From Stenotrophomonas hibiscicola ATCC 19867 (GTDB lineage Bacteria; Pseudomonadota; Gammaproteobacteria; Xanthomonadales; Xanthomonadaceae), in the NCBI RefSeq assembly GCF_000382065.1, contig NZ_KB907504.1, positions 124,001-188,000 on the forward strand: 64,000 nt of DNA, given 5' to 3'. The stretch's first letter is position 1. The number at the start of each line of letters is the position of its first letter. Below, piece by piece: positions 42,127 through 49,703 of this stretch. The notes below the pieces were generated by a model. That model saw only the letters and a list, made by a program, of their open reading frames with translations. It made no database searches and was not told the origin of the DNA. A program made the position numbers and the translations under genes.

Positions 42127-42704
42127 GCGGCGTGATGCTCGAGTGGACCGCCGCGCTGTGCAGCGTCCTCGGCGTCTGGCTGATGGCCCGCCGCCGGTTG
42201 TCTGCATGGCCGGTGGGCCTGCTGTCGGTCACGCTGTATGGCCTGGTGTTCGCCGAGGCCAAGCTGTACTCGGACACCCTGCTGCAGGTCGCCTTCGGTG
42301 GTTTCCTGATCTACGGCTGGCTCAACTGGCGCCAGCACGCCGCCGATGAGGGCAGCATCCGCATCGTGCCGCTGGCGCGCGGCAAGCTCTTGCGTGACCT
42401 GGCTATCGGCCTGTGCGGCGGCGTGACGCTGGGCGCCGGCATGCACAGCTTCACTGATGCCGCCCTGCCGTGGTTGGACGCGCTGCTGACCGGCCTGAGC
42501 CTGGTCGGGCAGTGGTGGCAGGCGCGCCGCCACGTGGCCTGCTGGTGGGTGTGGATCGCGGTGGACGTGGTCTACGTGGGCGCGTACCTGTTCAAGTCGC
42601 TGCACGTGACCGCCGCGCTGTACGTGTTCTTCCTCGGCCTGGCCGTGTTCGGCCTGCGCGCATGGAGCGCCGCCGCGCGCGAGCCACAGGTGGCAACGCA
42701 GTAG
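42123..42704 (+). CDS. pnuT: PnuC-family vitamin transporter, probably thiamine (PnuT)
   Basis: Inner-membrane protein of 193 residues with about seven hydrophobic segments. WPVGLLSVTLYGLVFAEAKLYSDTLLQ and the repeated W-rich blocks (YGWLNW, QWWQARRHVACWWVWIAVDVVYVGAYL) are typical of PnuC transporters. PnuC homologues under TPP control transport thiamine (PnuT). It begins with GTG overlapping the receptor stop, so it is translated with it and shares the riboswitch. Receptor plus PnuT form an energised outer-membrane and facilitated inner-membrane thiamine route. Confidence 0.88.
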   Translation: MSGVMLEWTAALCSVLGVWLMARRRLSAWPVGLLSVTLYGLVFAEAKLYSDTLLQVAFGGFLIYGWLNWRQHAADEGSIRIVPLARGKLLRDLAIGLCGGVTLGAGMHSFTDAALPWLDALLTGLSLVGQWWQARRHVACWWVWIAVDVVYVGAYLFKSLHVTAALYVFFLGLAVFGLRAWSAAAREPQVATQ

Positions 42705-42812
42705 AGCCACGCCATGCGTGGCGGGCTACCGGTAGTCGCCAACCCGGGTTGGCGCGCGCCTGCCGACCAAGGTCGGCATCTACCCACCACATCCACGCAT
42801 GGCGTGGATCTA
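42703..42812. repeat. REP-like palindromes after pnuT
   Basis: GTAGAGCCACGCCATGCGTGGC (42703-42723), GTCGCCAACCCGGGTTGGCG (42736-42755), TGCCGACCAAGGTCGGCA (42762-42779) and CCACGCATGGCGTGGATCTAC (42792-42812). The last unit overlaps the end of the neighbouring minus-strand gene, whose stop codon lies inside it. Confidence 0.75.
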
Positions 42813-43229
42813 CTTCGGCTCCAGCACCAGCCCCAGCCGCAGCGGCTGGCGCATGTCGGCCGGCGGGGCTGCCTGCAACGGCGCGCCCTGCAGCGTCGCG
42901 CGCAGGTCGGCGTCGACCTGGGCATCGCCCGGGCTGTCGAATTCCAGCTTCGAGATGCGGCCATCCGCCGCGATCCACACGCTCACCGGCAGCGGCGTCG
43001 GTGCGTCCGGATGTGCCTGCAGCCATTCCAGCACGCGCTGCGCCTGCGGGTCCTGCTCCTGCTGCAGGCGCTGCTGCAGCTGGCCACCGACCGCAGCGGC
43101 GTAGGCCATCCAATGCGCAGGGGCTTCCTGCGCGGACACCGCCGCGCTCCCCAGTACCAGCGCACCGAACACCGCGGCCAGCGGCCGCCACCAGCGGCGT
43201 GCACCGGTTGTGTTCCTTGCCATCGCCAT
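42810..43229 (-). CDS. Exported TonB-C-terminal-like protein
   Basis: A 139-residue protein with an N-terminal signal or anchor (RRWWRPLAAVFGALVLGSAAVSAQ, about 8-32). Its second half has the pattern PLPVSVWIAADGRISKLEFDSPGDAQVDADLRATL, similar to TonB C-terminal or TonB-like domains (variable strand - DG - helix), but without the Pro-rich spacer of a real energy transducer. The start is at ATG 43229 or 43223. It is adjacent to a TonB-dependent receptor operon but convergent with it. Function unknown. Confidence 0.68.
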   Translation of the reverse strand: MAMARNTTGARRWWRPLAAVFGALVLGSAAVSAQEAPAHWMAYAAAVGGQLQQRLQQEQDPQAQRVLEWLQAHPDAPTPLPVSVWIAADGRISKLEFDSPGDAQVDADLRATLQGAPLQAAPPADMRQPLRLGLVLEPK

Positions 43230-43298
43230 CGTCCGCCCCTGCGCTCTCATCCAACGGCTGATGGTCGGGGCGGTAGATGACAGGCAGATGGCGGCACA

Positions 43299-43364
43299 GT
43301 AGAGCCACGCCATGCGTGGCTGCTACGGGCAACGTGCGTACCATCCACGCGTGGCGTGGATCTA
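43299..43364. repeat. REP-like pair, CCACGC type
   Basis: AGTAGAGCCACGCCATGCGTGGC (43299-43321) and its inverse CCACGCGTGGCGTGGATCTACT (43345-43367) with 23 bases between, in the gap between the TonB-like gene and the DyP peroxidase gene. Confidence 0.75.
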
Positions 43365-43409
43365 CTGGAACAGAGCGGCCAGTAGCATGCGCAAGGACGA
43401 GAGCCGCGA

Positions 43410-44384
43410 TCAGTCGCCCAGATCGGCCAGCACTTTGCGCGAGGGCGCGAAGAAGGTCACGCCGGTGGTGGCGGTGGAGAAATCGAGGATGCGGTCGTGC
43501 AGCGGCGCGGGATTGCCGATGAACATGCGCTCGAGCATCTTCTCGATCACCCACAGGCGGCGCGTGTAGCCGATGAAGTAGGTGCCGTACTCGCCACGGC
43601 CCGGGTTGGCGAACGGCATGTTGTCGCGCAGGATCTCGTGCTCGCCGTCGGCATCCTCGATGGTGCACAGCGTCTTGTGCGACTTCTGCGCATCGGCCGG
43701 CGCATCATCCAGCTCGATGTTGTCGTGCTTGGTGCGGCCGATGATCGCTTCCTGCGCCTCGGTCTTCTGCGCGCGCCAGGCGTTGAGGTTGTGCAGGTAC
43801 TTCTGCACCACCACGTAGCTGCCGCCGGCATGCTCCGGGTCTTCCTCACCCACGATCGTGGCTTCCGGCAGCGACAGCCCTTCCGGGTTGGCGGTGCCAT
43901 CGACGAAATCGAGCAGATCGCGGCCATCGAAATAACGGAAGCCAGCCACGTCATCGACCGCTTCCACCGCATCGCCGAAGGCCATCAGCAGGTTGCGCTC
44001 GAACGCCACGATCAGGTCCATGGTGCGTGCACGGATGTGGTACAGCAGGTCACCCGGCGTGGACACGGCGGTGTGGGTCGCGCCCTTGATCTCGCGGAAC
44101 GGCTGCAGCTCACGCGGCGGCGTGGTGCCCACCAGCGGCTTCCACACGCGGTGACCAATGGCCACGTTGCAGGTGAAGGTGCGCTCGATCTCGCGGATGG
44201 CGGTGTTCTTGATCAGGTCGTCGGTGCTGGCCAGCACCTCGCGCGCCCTGGCGATCGACGCCTCATCATCCTTCACCTTCAGCACCAGGAACGCCGCCGA
44301 ATGGGTCAGTGGCGCGGTGATCTGCTGCGGCTCGTTGTCGAGTGTGTGGTTGAGGGCGGTGATCGGTGCGGGCTGGGAGTTCAC
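43410..44384 (-). CDS. Dye-decolorizing (DyP-type) haem peroxidase
   Basis: A 324-residue cytoplasmic-type DyP peroxidase (no signal; YfeX-like class B). The GxxDG-type signature is in GRDLLDFVDGTANPEG with catalytic Asp162, and GGSYVVVQKYLHNLNAW and the proximal-His region KSHKTL follow; RRLWVIEKMLERMF is near the end. These enzymes oxidise dyes or porphyrinogens with hydrogen peroxide. I choose a GTG start at 44384 with CAGGA 6 bases upstream; the frame is open 225 bases further but that stretch overlaps the VOC gene on the same strand. A dyad precedes the start (44410-44430). Confidence 0.9.
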   Translation of the reverse strand: MNSQPAPITALNHTLDNEPQQITAPLTHSAAFLVLKVKDDEASIARAREVLASTDDLIKNTAIREIERTFTCNVAIGHRVWKPLVGTTPPRELQPFREIKGATHTAVSTPGDLLYHIRARTMDLIVAFERNLLMAFGDAVEAVDDVAGFRYFDGRDLLDFVDGTANPEGLSLPEATIVGEEDPEHAGGSYVVVQKYLHNLNAWRAQKTEAQEAIIGRTKHDNIELDDAPADAQKSHKTLCTIEDADGEHEILRDNMPFANPGRGEYGTYFIGYTRRLWVIEKMLERMFIGNPAPLHDRILDFSTATTGVTFFAPSRKVLADLGD

Positions 44385-44409
44385 GGCGGTTCCTGCTGGC
44401 TTGAGGCGG

Positions 44410-44430
44410 GCGCATCGCGTGGCGATGTGC
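44410..44430. promoter_or_regulatory. Dyad upstream of the DyP peroxidase gene
   Basis: GCGCATCGC and GCGATGTGC, 9-bp arms with one mismatch and a 3-base loop, 26 bp upstream of the GTG start. It could be an operator or simply a hairpin from the end of the VOC transcript. The regulator is unknown. Confidence 0.3.
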
Positions 44431-44505
44431 GGGCGATCATAGCGGAACCACCTGACCGGGGACGGAGCGGTTCTCGTTCCGTCCACCAGCGAAGGTACGA
44501 AGACC

Positions 44506-44874
44506 TCAATCCACATCACTCCAGACCGCCAACTCGTAGCCATCCAGATCGCGGAACTGGAAGCGGCGGCCGCCGGGGAATGCGAACACCGCCCGCACCA
44601 CCTCGCCACCGGCAGCGACTACGCGCTGCTGCGCGTCGGACAGGTCCGCGCAATACACGATCACCAGCGGCCCTCCGTGGACACGCACCGGCACGTCGGC
44701 CACGAAGCCGCCCTTCAGGCGGCCATCGTCGAATTCGGTGTAGGCCGGGCCATAGTCGGTGAAGTGCCAACCGAACACCTCGCCGTAGAAGCGTTTGCTG
44801 CCGGCAATGTCGGCGACGTTGAATTCGATGTTGTCGATGCGGCGTTCGGCATCGCGGGATGCGGCGTGGCTCAT
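44506..44874 (-). CDS. VOC-family (glyoxalase/bleomycin-resistance fold) protein
   Basis: A 122-residue single-domain VOC protein: IDNIEFNVADIAGSKRFYGEVFGWHFTDYGP at the start and RFQFRDLDGYELAVWSDV at the end, giving the two beta-alpha-beta-beta-beta modules. Glu in the C-terminal GYELAVW is the usual metal-ligand position. Substrate unknown. It follows an AraC-type regulator by 67 bp on the same strand and is probably its transcriptional partner. I start at ATG 44874. Confidence 0.86.
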   Translation of the reverse strand: MSHAASRDAERRIDNIEFNVADIAGSKRFYGEVFGWHFTDYGPAYTEFDDGRLKGGFVADVPVRVHGGPLVIVYCADLSDAQQRVVAAGGEVVRAVFAFPGGRRFQFRDLDGYELAVWSDVD

Positions 44875-44941
44875 GGCGTGGCTCCGTGTTGGGAGCCCAG
44901 CATCGATCAATGCAGCACCGTGGTCTTGAACAAAACGGCCA

Positions 44942-45709
44942 TCATTGCCCCCACTCCAGGCGCAGTTCGCTGGCGGTCACGCCAGCCAGTTCGCGCGCCT
45001 CGCGGCTGAGGTGCGCCTGGTCGGCATAGCCGGCCTCGGCGGCCAGCATCGCCAGGGAGTGCTGCGGCAGCGCGCGGCTGTGGCGCAGAAAACGTTGCAG
45101 CCGCAGGATCCGTTCCAGCGTCTTGGCGCCGTAGCCGAACTGCGACTGGCTGAAGCGCCGCAGGCTGCGCGGACTCAGGCTCAGGCGTGCCGCCAGCGTA
45201 TCCAGCGTGGCGTCACCAATGGCGAGCGCCTGGAACAGGGCATGTGCACGCTGCGCCGGGGTATCGAGCGCGGACGCACCCATATGCTGTTGCAGGCAGT
45301 GCGCCATCCGCTGCAGGCGCTGTGCAGGCGCGGTGTCACCAATGGAGGCCGCCGCCTTGCTCGCCCACGCGCCCTTCAGGTCAGCCAGGGGCACGGCCTG
45401 GCCGATGATCCCGGCCAGGGGCAGGCCCAGCGCGGCCAGTGCCTGGCCGGGACGGAAACGTGCGCCCAGCACCTGCGCACCGGGTGCCAGCCCCGGGTGC
45501 GCGGCCACGCGGTCCGGCCCGACCACGAACAGCACGCCGTCGCGCCAGAGAATGTCCACGCAACCATCGGGCAGTACGGTGACGTGCCCATCGGCATCGG
45601 CAGGAAGCTGGCTCTGCCACAGCTGTCCAAAGTGGCCACGCAGCGGCGCGGGTGCCAGATGCTCCTGGTAGGCCGTGCCAGTGCATGCGAGGGAAGAAGA
45701 GTCGCCCAT
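44942..45709 (-). CDS. AraC-family transcriptional regulator
   Basis: A 255-residue regulator. The N-terminal half (HVTVLPDGCVDILWRDGVLFVVGPDRVA, then GARFRPGQALAALGLPLAGI) is the DUF6597-type sensory domain often seen with one-gene VOC or methylation neighbours. The C-terminal AraC DNA-binding domain has two helix-turn-helix units: TLDTLAARLSLSPRSLRRFSQSQFGYGAKT and SLAMLAAEAGYADQAHLSREARELAGVTASEL. The start is ATG 45709. It probably controls itself and the downstream VOC gene. Confidence 0.88.
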   Translation of the reverse strand: MGDSSSLACTGTAYQEHLAPAPLRGHFGQLWQSQLPADADGHVTVLPDGCVDILWRDGVLFVVGPDRVAAHPGLAPGAQVLGARFRPGQALAALGLPLAGIIGQAVPLADLKGAWASKAAASIGDTAPAQRLQRMAHCLQQHMGASALDTPAQRAHALFQALAIGDATLDTLAARLSLSPRSLRRFSQSQFGYGAKTLERILRLQRFLRHSRALPQHSLAMLAAEAGYADQAHLSREARELAGVTASELRLEWGQ

Positions 45710-45732
45710 GCCGCATTGTCGCGCTACAGGGC

Positions 45733-45767
45733 CCATAAAAGTGAAGCCCGGCGCGAGGCTGGGCTTC
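45733..45767 (-). terminator. Terminator after ax21
   Basis: Minus strand: GAAGCCC-N11-GGGCTTC hairpin (45761-45767 with 45743-45749) followed by ACTTTTATGG. It lies 66 bp beyond the ax21 stop and just ahead of the AraC regulator, so it separates the two transcription units. Confidence 0.7.
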
Positions 45768-45832
45768 GGTTGGCGTGTGGGAGAGAGAGAGAGTCACACG
45801 CCAGCACAACACGCACTAACGACAGGCGTTTG

Positions 45833-46408
45833 TTACCAGGTGAAGCGCGGGCCCACGAACCACTCGCGGTCGCCGGCCTTGGCCAGCTTCACTTCGCCGC
45901 TCAGGCCCCAGTTCTGGTTAAACTTGGCGGTGGCGCCGACACGGCCGTAGAACTCGCCGTCCGGGTTGTAACCGTGCTTCTTGCTGAAATCTTCGTAGCC
46001 GGCCATCACGTAGCCTTCCACGTACGGGTTGAACGCGGTGCGCACGCCCACTTCGGTGGAGTAACCGTTGAAGTCCAGGCCGCGCTTCTCGTCGTACTTC
46101 TGGTACGCAACACGGGCCACCAGGTCGGTGTTCGGTGCGATGCCGTAGTTGTAGCCGACACCCAGGCGCCACTGGTCGACGTCATTCTTGAACTTGTCGG
46201 TTTCCTGGGCGCTGTAGTCGCCAAAGACGTGGAAGTTCGGGTGCACCGCAACGGAACCCTTCACCTTCCAGCCATCGGCGTCGCCGCCCTTGGCGTCGGT
46301 GTTCACGTAGCCGCCTTCAACGTAGTTGTACGACAGGCCGTCGGTTGCCGATGCAGCGAATGGCAGGGCAGCCAGAAGGCCCAGAGCGAGCAGCGAATTC
46401 TTGTTCAT
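45833..46408 (-). CDS. ax21: Outer-membrane protein Ax21
   Basis: A 191-residue outer-membrane beta-barrel protein. The signal peptide MNKNSLLALGLLAALPFAASA precedes a mature chain of amphipathic strands rich in aromatic residues and Gly (LSYNYVEGGYVNTDA, HVFGDYSAQE, VGYNYGIAPNTDLVARVAYQ) ending in Phe-Thr-Trp, the usual C-terminal aromatic of barrel proteins. It matches my memory of Ax21 of S. maltophilia and Xanthomonas, reported in connection with outer-membrane vesicles, motility, biofilm and virulence; some original signalling claims were withdrawn. AAAGGTGTG precedes the ATG. Confidence 0.93.
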   Translation of the reverse strand: MNKNSLLALGLLAALPFAASATDGLSYNYVEGGYVNTDAKGGDADGWKVKGSVAVHPNFHVFGDYSAQETDKFKNDVDQWRLGVGYNYGIAPNTDLVARVAYQKYDEKRGLDFNGYSTEVGVRTAFNPYVEGYVMAGYEDFSKKHGYNPDGEFYGRVGATAKFNQNWGLSGEVKLAKAGDREWFVGPRFTW

Positions 46409-46542
46409 CGGGACACACCTTTAATTATTTTGGTTTCGTCGGCCGCCTCCCGGGAGGGGGAGAGAGAGGAGGCGATCGACAGGTGTGAATTATCCGTTAG
46501 GGGGTCTAATCAACCCTGAATATTGAACTGACTGGTATATAA

Positions 46543-47268
46543 ATGTGGGCGACGTTCAGGGAACTCCGCATCCCGCACACATCCGCCGCGTCACTGCTGT
46601 TGCGGGGACGTGCCCGCCGTAGGGTGCGCGAGCTGCTGCTCATCATCCTTGCGATGATGCTGCAGGCGGCCGAGCGCAGCCAGCCTCCTGCGCGCATCGT
46701 GATTCAGACGGACGATGTCACGCGTTTCTTCCATGTGCTGGATGCCAGCGCTGGAAAGCCGAGTGCCGACGATCTGCAGCGCAGCTATCTGGATGCTGGC
46801 ACAGACGCTCTGCGCAGCTTCACCGACAGCCGTATCGGCTCGATGGAGCGGCTGGCCAGGGCCATCCAGGACACGCCGGCATTGTTTGCGAAAGCGAGAA
46901 CCTGCGCGACAGCATTGCCATCGATCCGCATGCGCGTCGCCGCTGCCGTCGATCAGCTGGGCACCTTGTTGCCGTCTGCGGCGCTTTCCCCGGTCACCGT
47001 ACTGGTGGGCCGCTGCAACAGTGGTGGCGTGACCGCCGAAGCAGGCGTGGTCATTGGACTGCAAGCGCTGTGCGACGCCGACTGGATGCAGGCCGATGTC
47101 GGCGACCGTTTCGTGCACCTGATTGCCCATGAGTACGTGCACGTGCAACAGCCAAGTGCACGCGTGGAAGTCGAGCAGCCCACCCTGCTCTATCAGGCGC
47201 TGCTGGAAGCCAGCCGGTGGCGGCCCGCGTGCGCTGGCATCGAGGCGGTGCCGACGGCACTTCGATGA
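46543..47268 (+). CDS. DUF2268-like zinc peptidase, apparently truncated
   Basis: A 241-residue reading, possibly starting later (ATG 46657) than the first ATG at 46543. FHVLDASAGKPSADDLQRSYLDAGTDALRSF to VGRCNSGGVTAEAGVVIGLQALC is followed by HLIAHEYVHVQQP with a HExxH zinc motif (HEYVH), as in predicted Zn-dependent proteases of the DUF2268 type. Homologues as I remember them continue about 100 residues beyond the motif (LLEGGADF...), but this frame diverges after QALLE into Arg/Pro/Ala-rich sequence and stops. A frameshift or deletion near 47200 is likely, so it may be a pseudogene. Its start is close to the ax21 promoter, divergent. Confidence 0.5.
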   Translation: MWATFRELRIPHTSAASLLLRGRARRRVRELLLIILAMMLQAAERSQPPARIVIQTDDVTRFFHVLDASAGKPSADDLQRSYLDAGTDALRSFTDSRIGSMERLARAIQDTPALFAKARTCATALPSIRMRVAAAVDQLGTLLPSAALSPVTVLVGRCNSGGVTAEAGVVIGLQALCDADWMQADVGDRFVHLIAHEYVHVQQPSARVEVEQPTLLYQALLEASRWRPACAGIEAVPTALR

Positions 47269-47482
47269 AATCCGCTTCATGCTGATGAATACGTGCTTCT
47301 GAACAGGCACAAGGCAAGCCGGCCGATGCACGTCCGCCCGCGTGATCCTGCTTGTTAAGTTCTGTTGATCGAACGTCTTCACAGCGCTTCCACGTCTTCC
47401 AATTCCAGCTGAAAGCACGGGCTAGCGCCGGGAACAAACGCCGCTATATTCCAGCTTCCCCAGACGAAGGAGGGAGTTGGAA

Positions 47483-47755
47483 ATGAAACTGACCAAGCAG
47501 CACATCAACGCAGCACGCGCCATCACCGTCGCCATCGTGGCCACCGTAAGCCTCGGCGCTTGCGCCACCTACAAGGACGAGTTCGCAACCATCAACTCGC
47601 GCCTCGATCAGCTCGACGTAAAGGTGCAGGGCGCTGCCCAGAGTGCCGAGTCCGCCAACCAGTCGGCGCAGCAGGCCAACCAGCGTCTGGACCAGATCGA
47701 AGGCCGCGTACAGCAGCTTGAAAGGGCACCGGCCGGTCGCAAGCCGCGCGGCTGA
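47483..47755 (+). CDS. Lpp-like small lipoprotein
   Basis: A 90-residue protein. The signal ITVAIVATVSLGAC gives a lipobox with Cys27; the mature chain is one long helix with heptad repeats (FATINSRLDQLDVKVQGAAQSAESANQSAQQANQRLDQIEGRVQQLER), as in Braun-type murein lipoprotein and OprI. The C-terminus is basic (GRKPRG) instead of the Lpp terminal Lys-rich motif, but Lys87 near the end could be a peptidoglycan attachment site. AAGGAGGGAG lies 7 bases before ATG 47483. An L,D-transpeptidase-like gene follows, which fits covalent anchoring. Confidence 0.85.
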   Translation: MKLTKQHINAARAITVAIVATVSLGACATYKDEFATINSRLDQLDVKVQGAAQSAESANQSAQQANQRLDQIEGRVQQLERAPAGRKPRG

Positions 47756-47848
47756 TAGCTCTCTCACCCTTTGAATTGATCCACCTCTGTATCGGGAACC
47801 AGTGGCCTTCGCCGGCCACTGGCATCCTTCCACCCAGAATTGCATTGC

Positions 47849-47864
47849 AAGGAGCCGTCCCATT
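47849..47864 (+). promoter_or_regulatory. Strong Shine-Dalgarno followed by ATT start codon
   Basis: AAGGAG (47849-47854) stands 7 bases before ATT (47862-47864), in frame with a perfect signal peptide. No ATG, GTG or TTG is at a proper distance. The pattern resembles infC/pcnB-type non-canonical starts. Confidence 0.55.
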
Positions 47865-48605
47865 CGTACCTCCTCCTCCCCTGCACGCCGCGTCTTCCAT
47901 GCCGCACTGGCGTTGGCACTGGCCGTTGCGTGCAGCGGCGCAGCCAGCGCCAAGGGCAAGGACAAGGAAGCGCCTGAACAACGCATTGCCGCCGTTGATG
48001 AACTTCCGCCCGACCAGAGCGTGTCCGAAACAGTGATCGAGCTGGCCGGCTGGGTGGTCGCCAGCAAGGACAACCAGGGCTATCCGTTTGCGGTCATGGA
48101 CAAGGCGGCGGCGCAGGTTCTGGTCTTCGGCGGTGACGGCAAGCTGCGCGGCGCAGCACCGGCGCTGTTTGGGTCGGCGATCGGCGACCACTCCGCACCG
48201 GGCGTCGCCAAGCTCGCACTGAGCGCGATTCCCGGCCACGACCGCACCACGCCTGCCGGCCGCTTCATTGGCGGTTACGGCCCGTCCGACGATGCCGGAC
48301 GCGTGCTGTGGGTGGACTACGATTCCGCAGTCTCGATGCACCCGCTGCCGCCGGGCAGCCCGAAGGAAAAGCGCGCCGAGCGGTTGGCATCGCCCTCGCC
48401 GGACGACAACCGCGTCACCCACGGTTGCATCAACGTTTCGCCTGCGTTCTACGAGCAGATCGTGCACTCCACGTTCGAGAAGGGCGGTGTGTTCTACATC
48501 CTGCCGGACAAGGATTCGATCGCGAAGACCTTCCCGGAGTTCGCACAGAGCCGTGGGAATGCGAAGGAAGGAGACGAGAAGGGCGCGCGGCGCGCGAGCA
48601 AATAG
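47862..48605 (+). CDS. L,D-transpeptidase (YkuD)-like exported protein
   Basis: About 247 residues if read from the ATT at 47862: MRTSSSPARR then VFHAALALALAVACSGAASA, a textbook signal peptide of about 30 residues. The YkuD-type active site is THGCINVS with Cys189 and His187, preceded by VSMHPLPPG; the usual Arg after the Cys (HGC-x-R) is Asn. GRFIGGYGPSDDAGRVLW is typical of the domain. Such enzymes cross-link peptidoglycan or attach lipoproteins to it, and an Lpp-like gene sits 106 bp upstream. An in-frame GTG at 47802 lacks a signal peptide at the N-terminus and a strong RBS. The C-terminus is charged. Confidence 0.82.
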   Translation: MRTSSSPARRVFHAALALALAVACSGAASAKGKDKEAPEQRIAAVDELPPDQSVSETVIELAGWVVASKDNQGYPFAVMDKAAAQVLVFGGDGKLRGAAPALFGSAIGDHSAPGVAKLALSAIPGHDRTTPAGRFIGGYGPSDDAGRVLWVDYDSAVSMHPLPPGSPKEKRAERLASPSPDDNRVTHGCINVSPAFYEQIVHSTFEKGGVFYILPDKDSIAKTFPEFAQSRGNAKEGDEKGARRASK

Positions 48606-48626
48606 AGCGCGTTTGCGTAGCGGAAC

Positions 48627-49355
48627 TCAGGAGGCGGTAGCGCCAGCAGCCTGCGCCAATGCGGCCGCGAGCGCGTCGCCCTTCCTCTCGCTGTAGCGGT
48701 CCACCAGGTAGTCCGACCGGCCACGCGTCAGCAGCGTGAACTTCACCAGCTCTTCCATCACGTCCACCACCCGGTCGTAGTACGGCGAGGGTTTCATCCG
48801 GCCGTCGTCATCGAATTCCTGCCAGGCCTTGGCCACCGATGACTGGTTGGGGATGGTCAGCATGCGCATCCATCGACCAAGCACGCGCAGCGTGTTGACG
48901 GTGTTGAACGACTGCGAGCCACCACTCACCTGCATCACCGCCAGCGTCCTGCCCTGCGTGGGGCGCACGCTGCCATCTTCCAGCGGCAACCAGTCGATCT
49001 GGTTCTTGAACACGCCGGTGACCGTGCCATGCCGCTCGGGGCTGACCCAGACCTGGCCTTCCGACCACTGCGACCACGCACGCAACCGCTGCACTTCAGG
49101 GTGGCTCGTGTCCACGCTGTCGAGCATGGGCAGCGCATGCGGATCGAACATGCGGGTTTCGCACCCCAGGTGGCGCAGCAATCGCTCGGCTTCCAGCGCC
49201 AGCTTGCGGCTGAACGACTGCGGCCGCAGCGAGCCGTAGAGCAGGAGGATGCGTGGCGGCCCCAGATCTGCCGCGGCGAGCTGGTGATGATTGGGCTGGG
49301 GCAATGACGATTCCACCAGATTGGGCAGATCAGGGCTTGTGATTGGCTTATTCAT
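48627..49355 (-). CDS. arsH: Organoarsenical oxidase ArsH
   Basis: NADPH-dependent FMN protein of 242 residues that oxidises trivalent organoarsenicals to less toxic forms. The flavodoxin-like FMN loop is [23 protein letters not shown], and [23 protein letters not shown] with [24 protein letters not shown] are ArsH-specific. It starts with ATG 49355 and is divergent from arsR by only 17 bp, so the ArsR operator must overlap both promoters. Confidence 0.94.
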   Translation of the reverse strand: MNKPITSPDLPNLVESSLPQPNHHQLAAADLGPPRILLLYGSLRPQSFSRKLALEAERLLRHLGCETRMFDPHALPMLDSVDTSHPEVQRLRAWSQWSEGQVWVSPERHGTVTGVFKNQIDWLPLEDGSVRPTQGRTLAVMQVSGGSQSFNTVNTLRVLGRWMRMLTIPNQSSVAKAWQEFDDDGRMKPSPYYDRVVDVMEELVKFTLLTRGRSDYLVDRYSERKGDALAAALAQAAGATAS

Positions 49356-49372
49356 TCGATTATTCTAGAAAT
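49356..49372. promoter_or_regulatory. 17-bp arsH-arsR divergent control region
   Basis: The two start codons are separated by 17 bp that include the perfect palindrome TTCTAGAA (49363-49370). The sequence is AT-rich, unlike its surroundings. An ArsR dimer bound here would block initiation of both genes; promoters must extend into the coding regions or leaderless initiation occurs. Confidence 0.45.
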
Positions 49373-49702
49373 ATGGAAACGTTAAATGCAATCGCCGCCC
49401 TCACCGCGCTCGGTCATGCCACCCGCCTGGCTGCCTTCCGCCTGCTGGTGGAGGCTGGCCCGGCAGGGCGCATGGCGGGCGACATCGCCACGGCCCTGCA
49501 GGTGCCCCCAGCCACGCTCAGCTTCCACCTGAAGGAGCTGGTGCAGGCCGGGCTGGTGGAGAGCGAAAGCCAGGGCCGCCATGTCTGCTATCGCGCCAAC
49601 TTCGATGCGATGAACGGCTTGATCCAGTACCTGACGCACAATTGCTGCGCGGGTTCGCTGGACCAGCAGTGCGCGGCAAGCGAACCGGCCTGCAGGTGCT
49701 GA
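49373..49702 (+). CDS. arsR: Arsenical resistance repressor ArsR
   Basis: SmtB/ArsR-family repressor of 109 residues. Winged helix: PAGRMAGDIATALQVPPATLSFHLKELVQAGLVES. The common CVC metal motif of the E. coli type is absent; instead the C-terminal tail has Cys91-Cys92 and Cys100, then Cys107 and Cys109. A CC...C arrangement close to the C-terminus resembles the Acidithiobacillus ferrooxidans ArsR As(III) site. The stop is 1 bp before the next gene, so arsR, arsN2-arsC and acr3 form one operon under its own control. Confidence 0.93.
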   Translation: METLNAIAALTALGHATRLAAFRLLVEAGPAGRMAGDIATALQVPPATLSFHLKELVQAGLVESESQGRHVCYRANFDAMNGLIQYLTHNCCAGSLDQQCAASEPACRC

Positions 49703-49703
49703 G

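Noticed and set aside
39499..42207. Minus-strand open frame of 902 residues
   Set aside because: Antisense shadow of the riboswitch-controlled TonB receptor; no domain recognisable.
45780..45797. GAGAGAGAGA tract near the end of ax21 and a similar purine tract at 46450-46470
   Set aside because: Short simple repeats outside coding regions; too short and not placed to suggest phase variation with any confidence.
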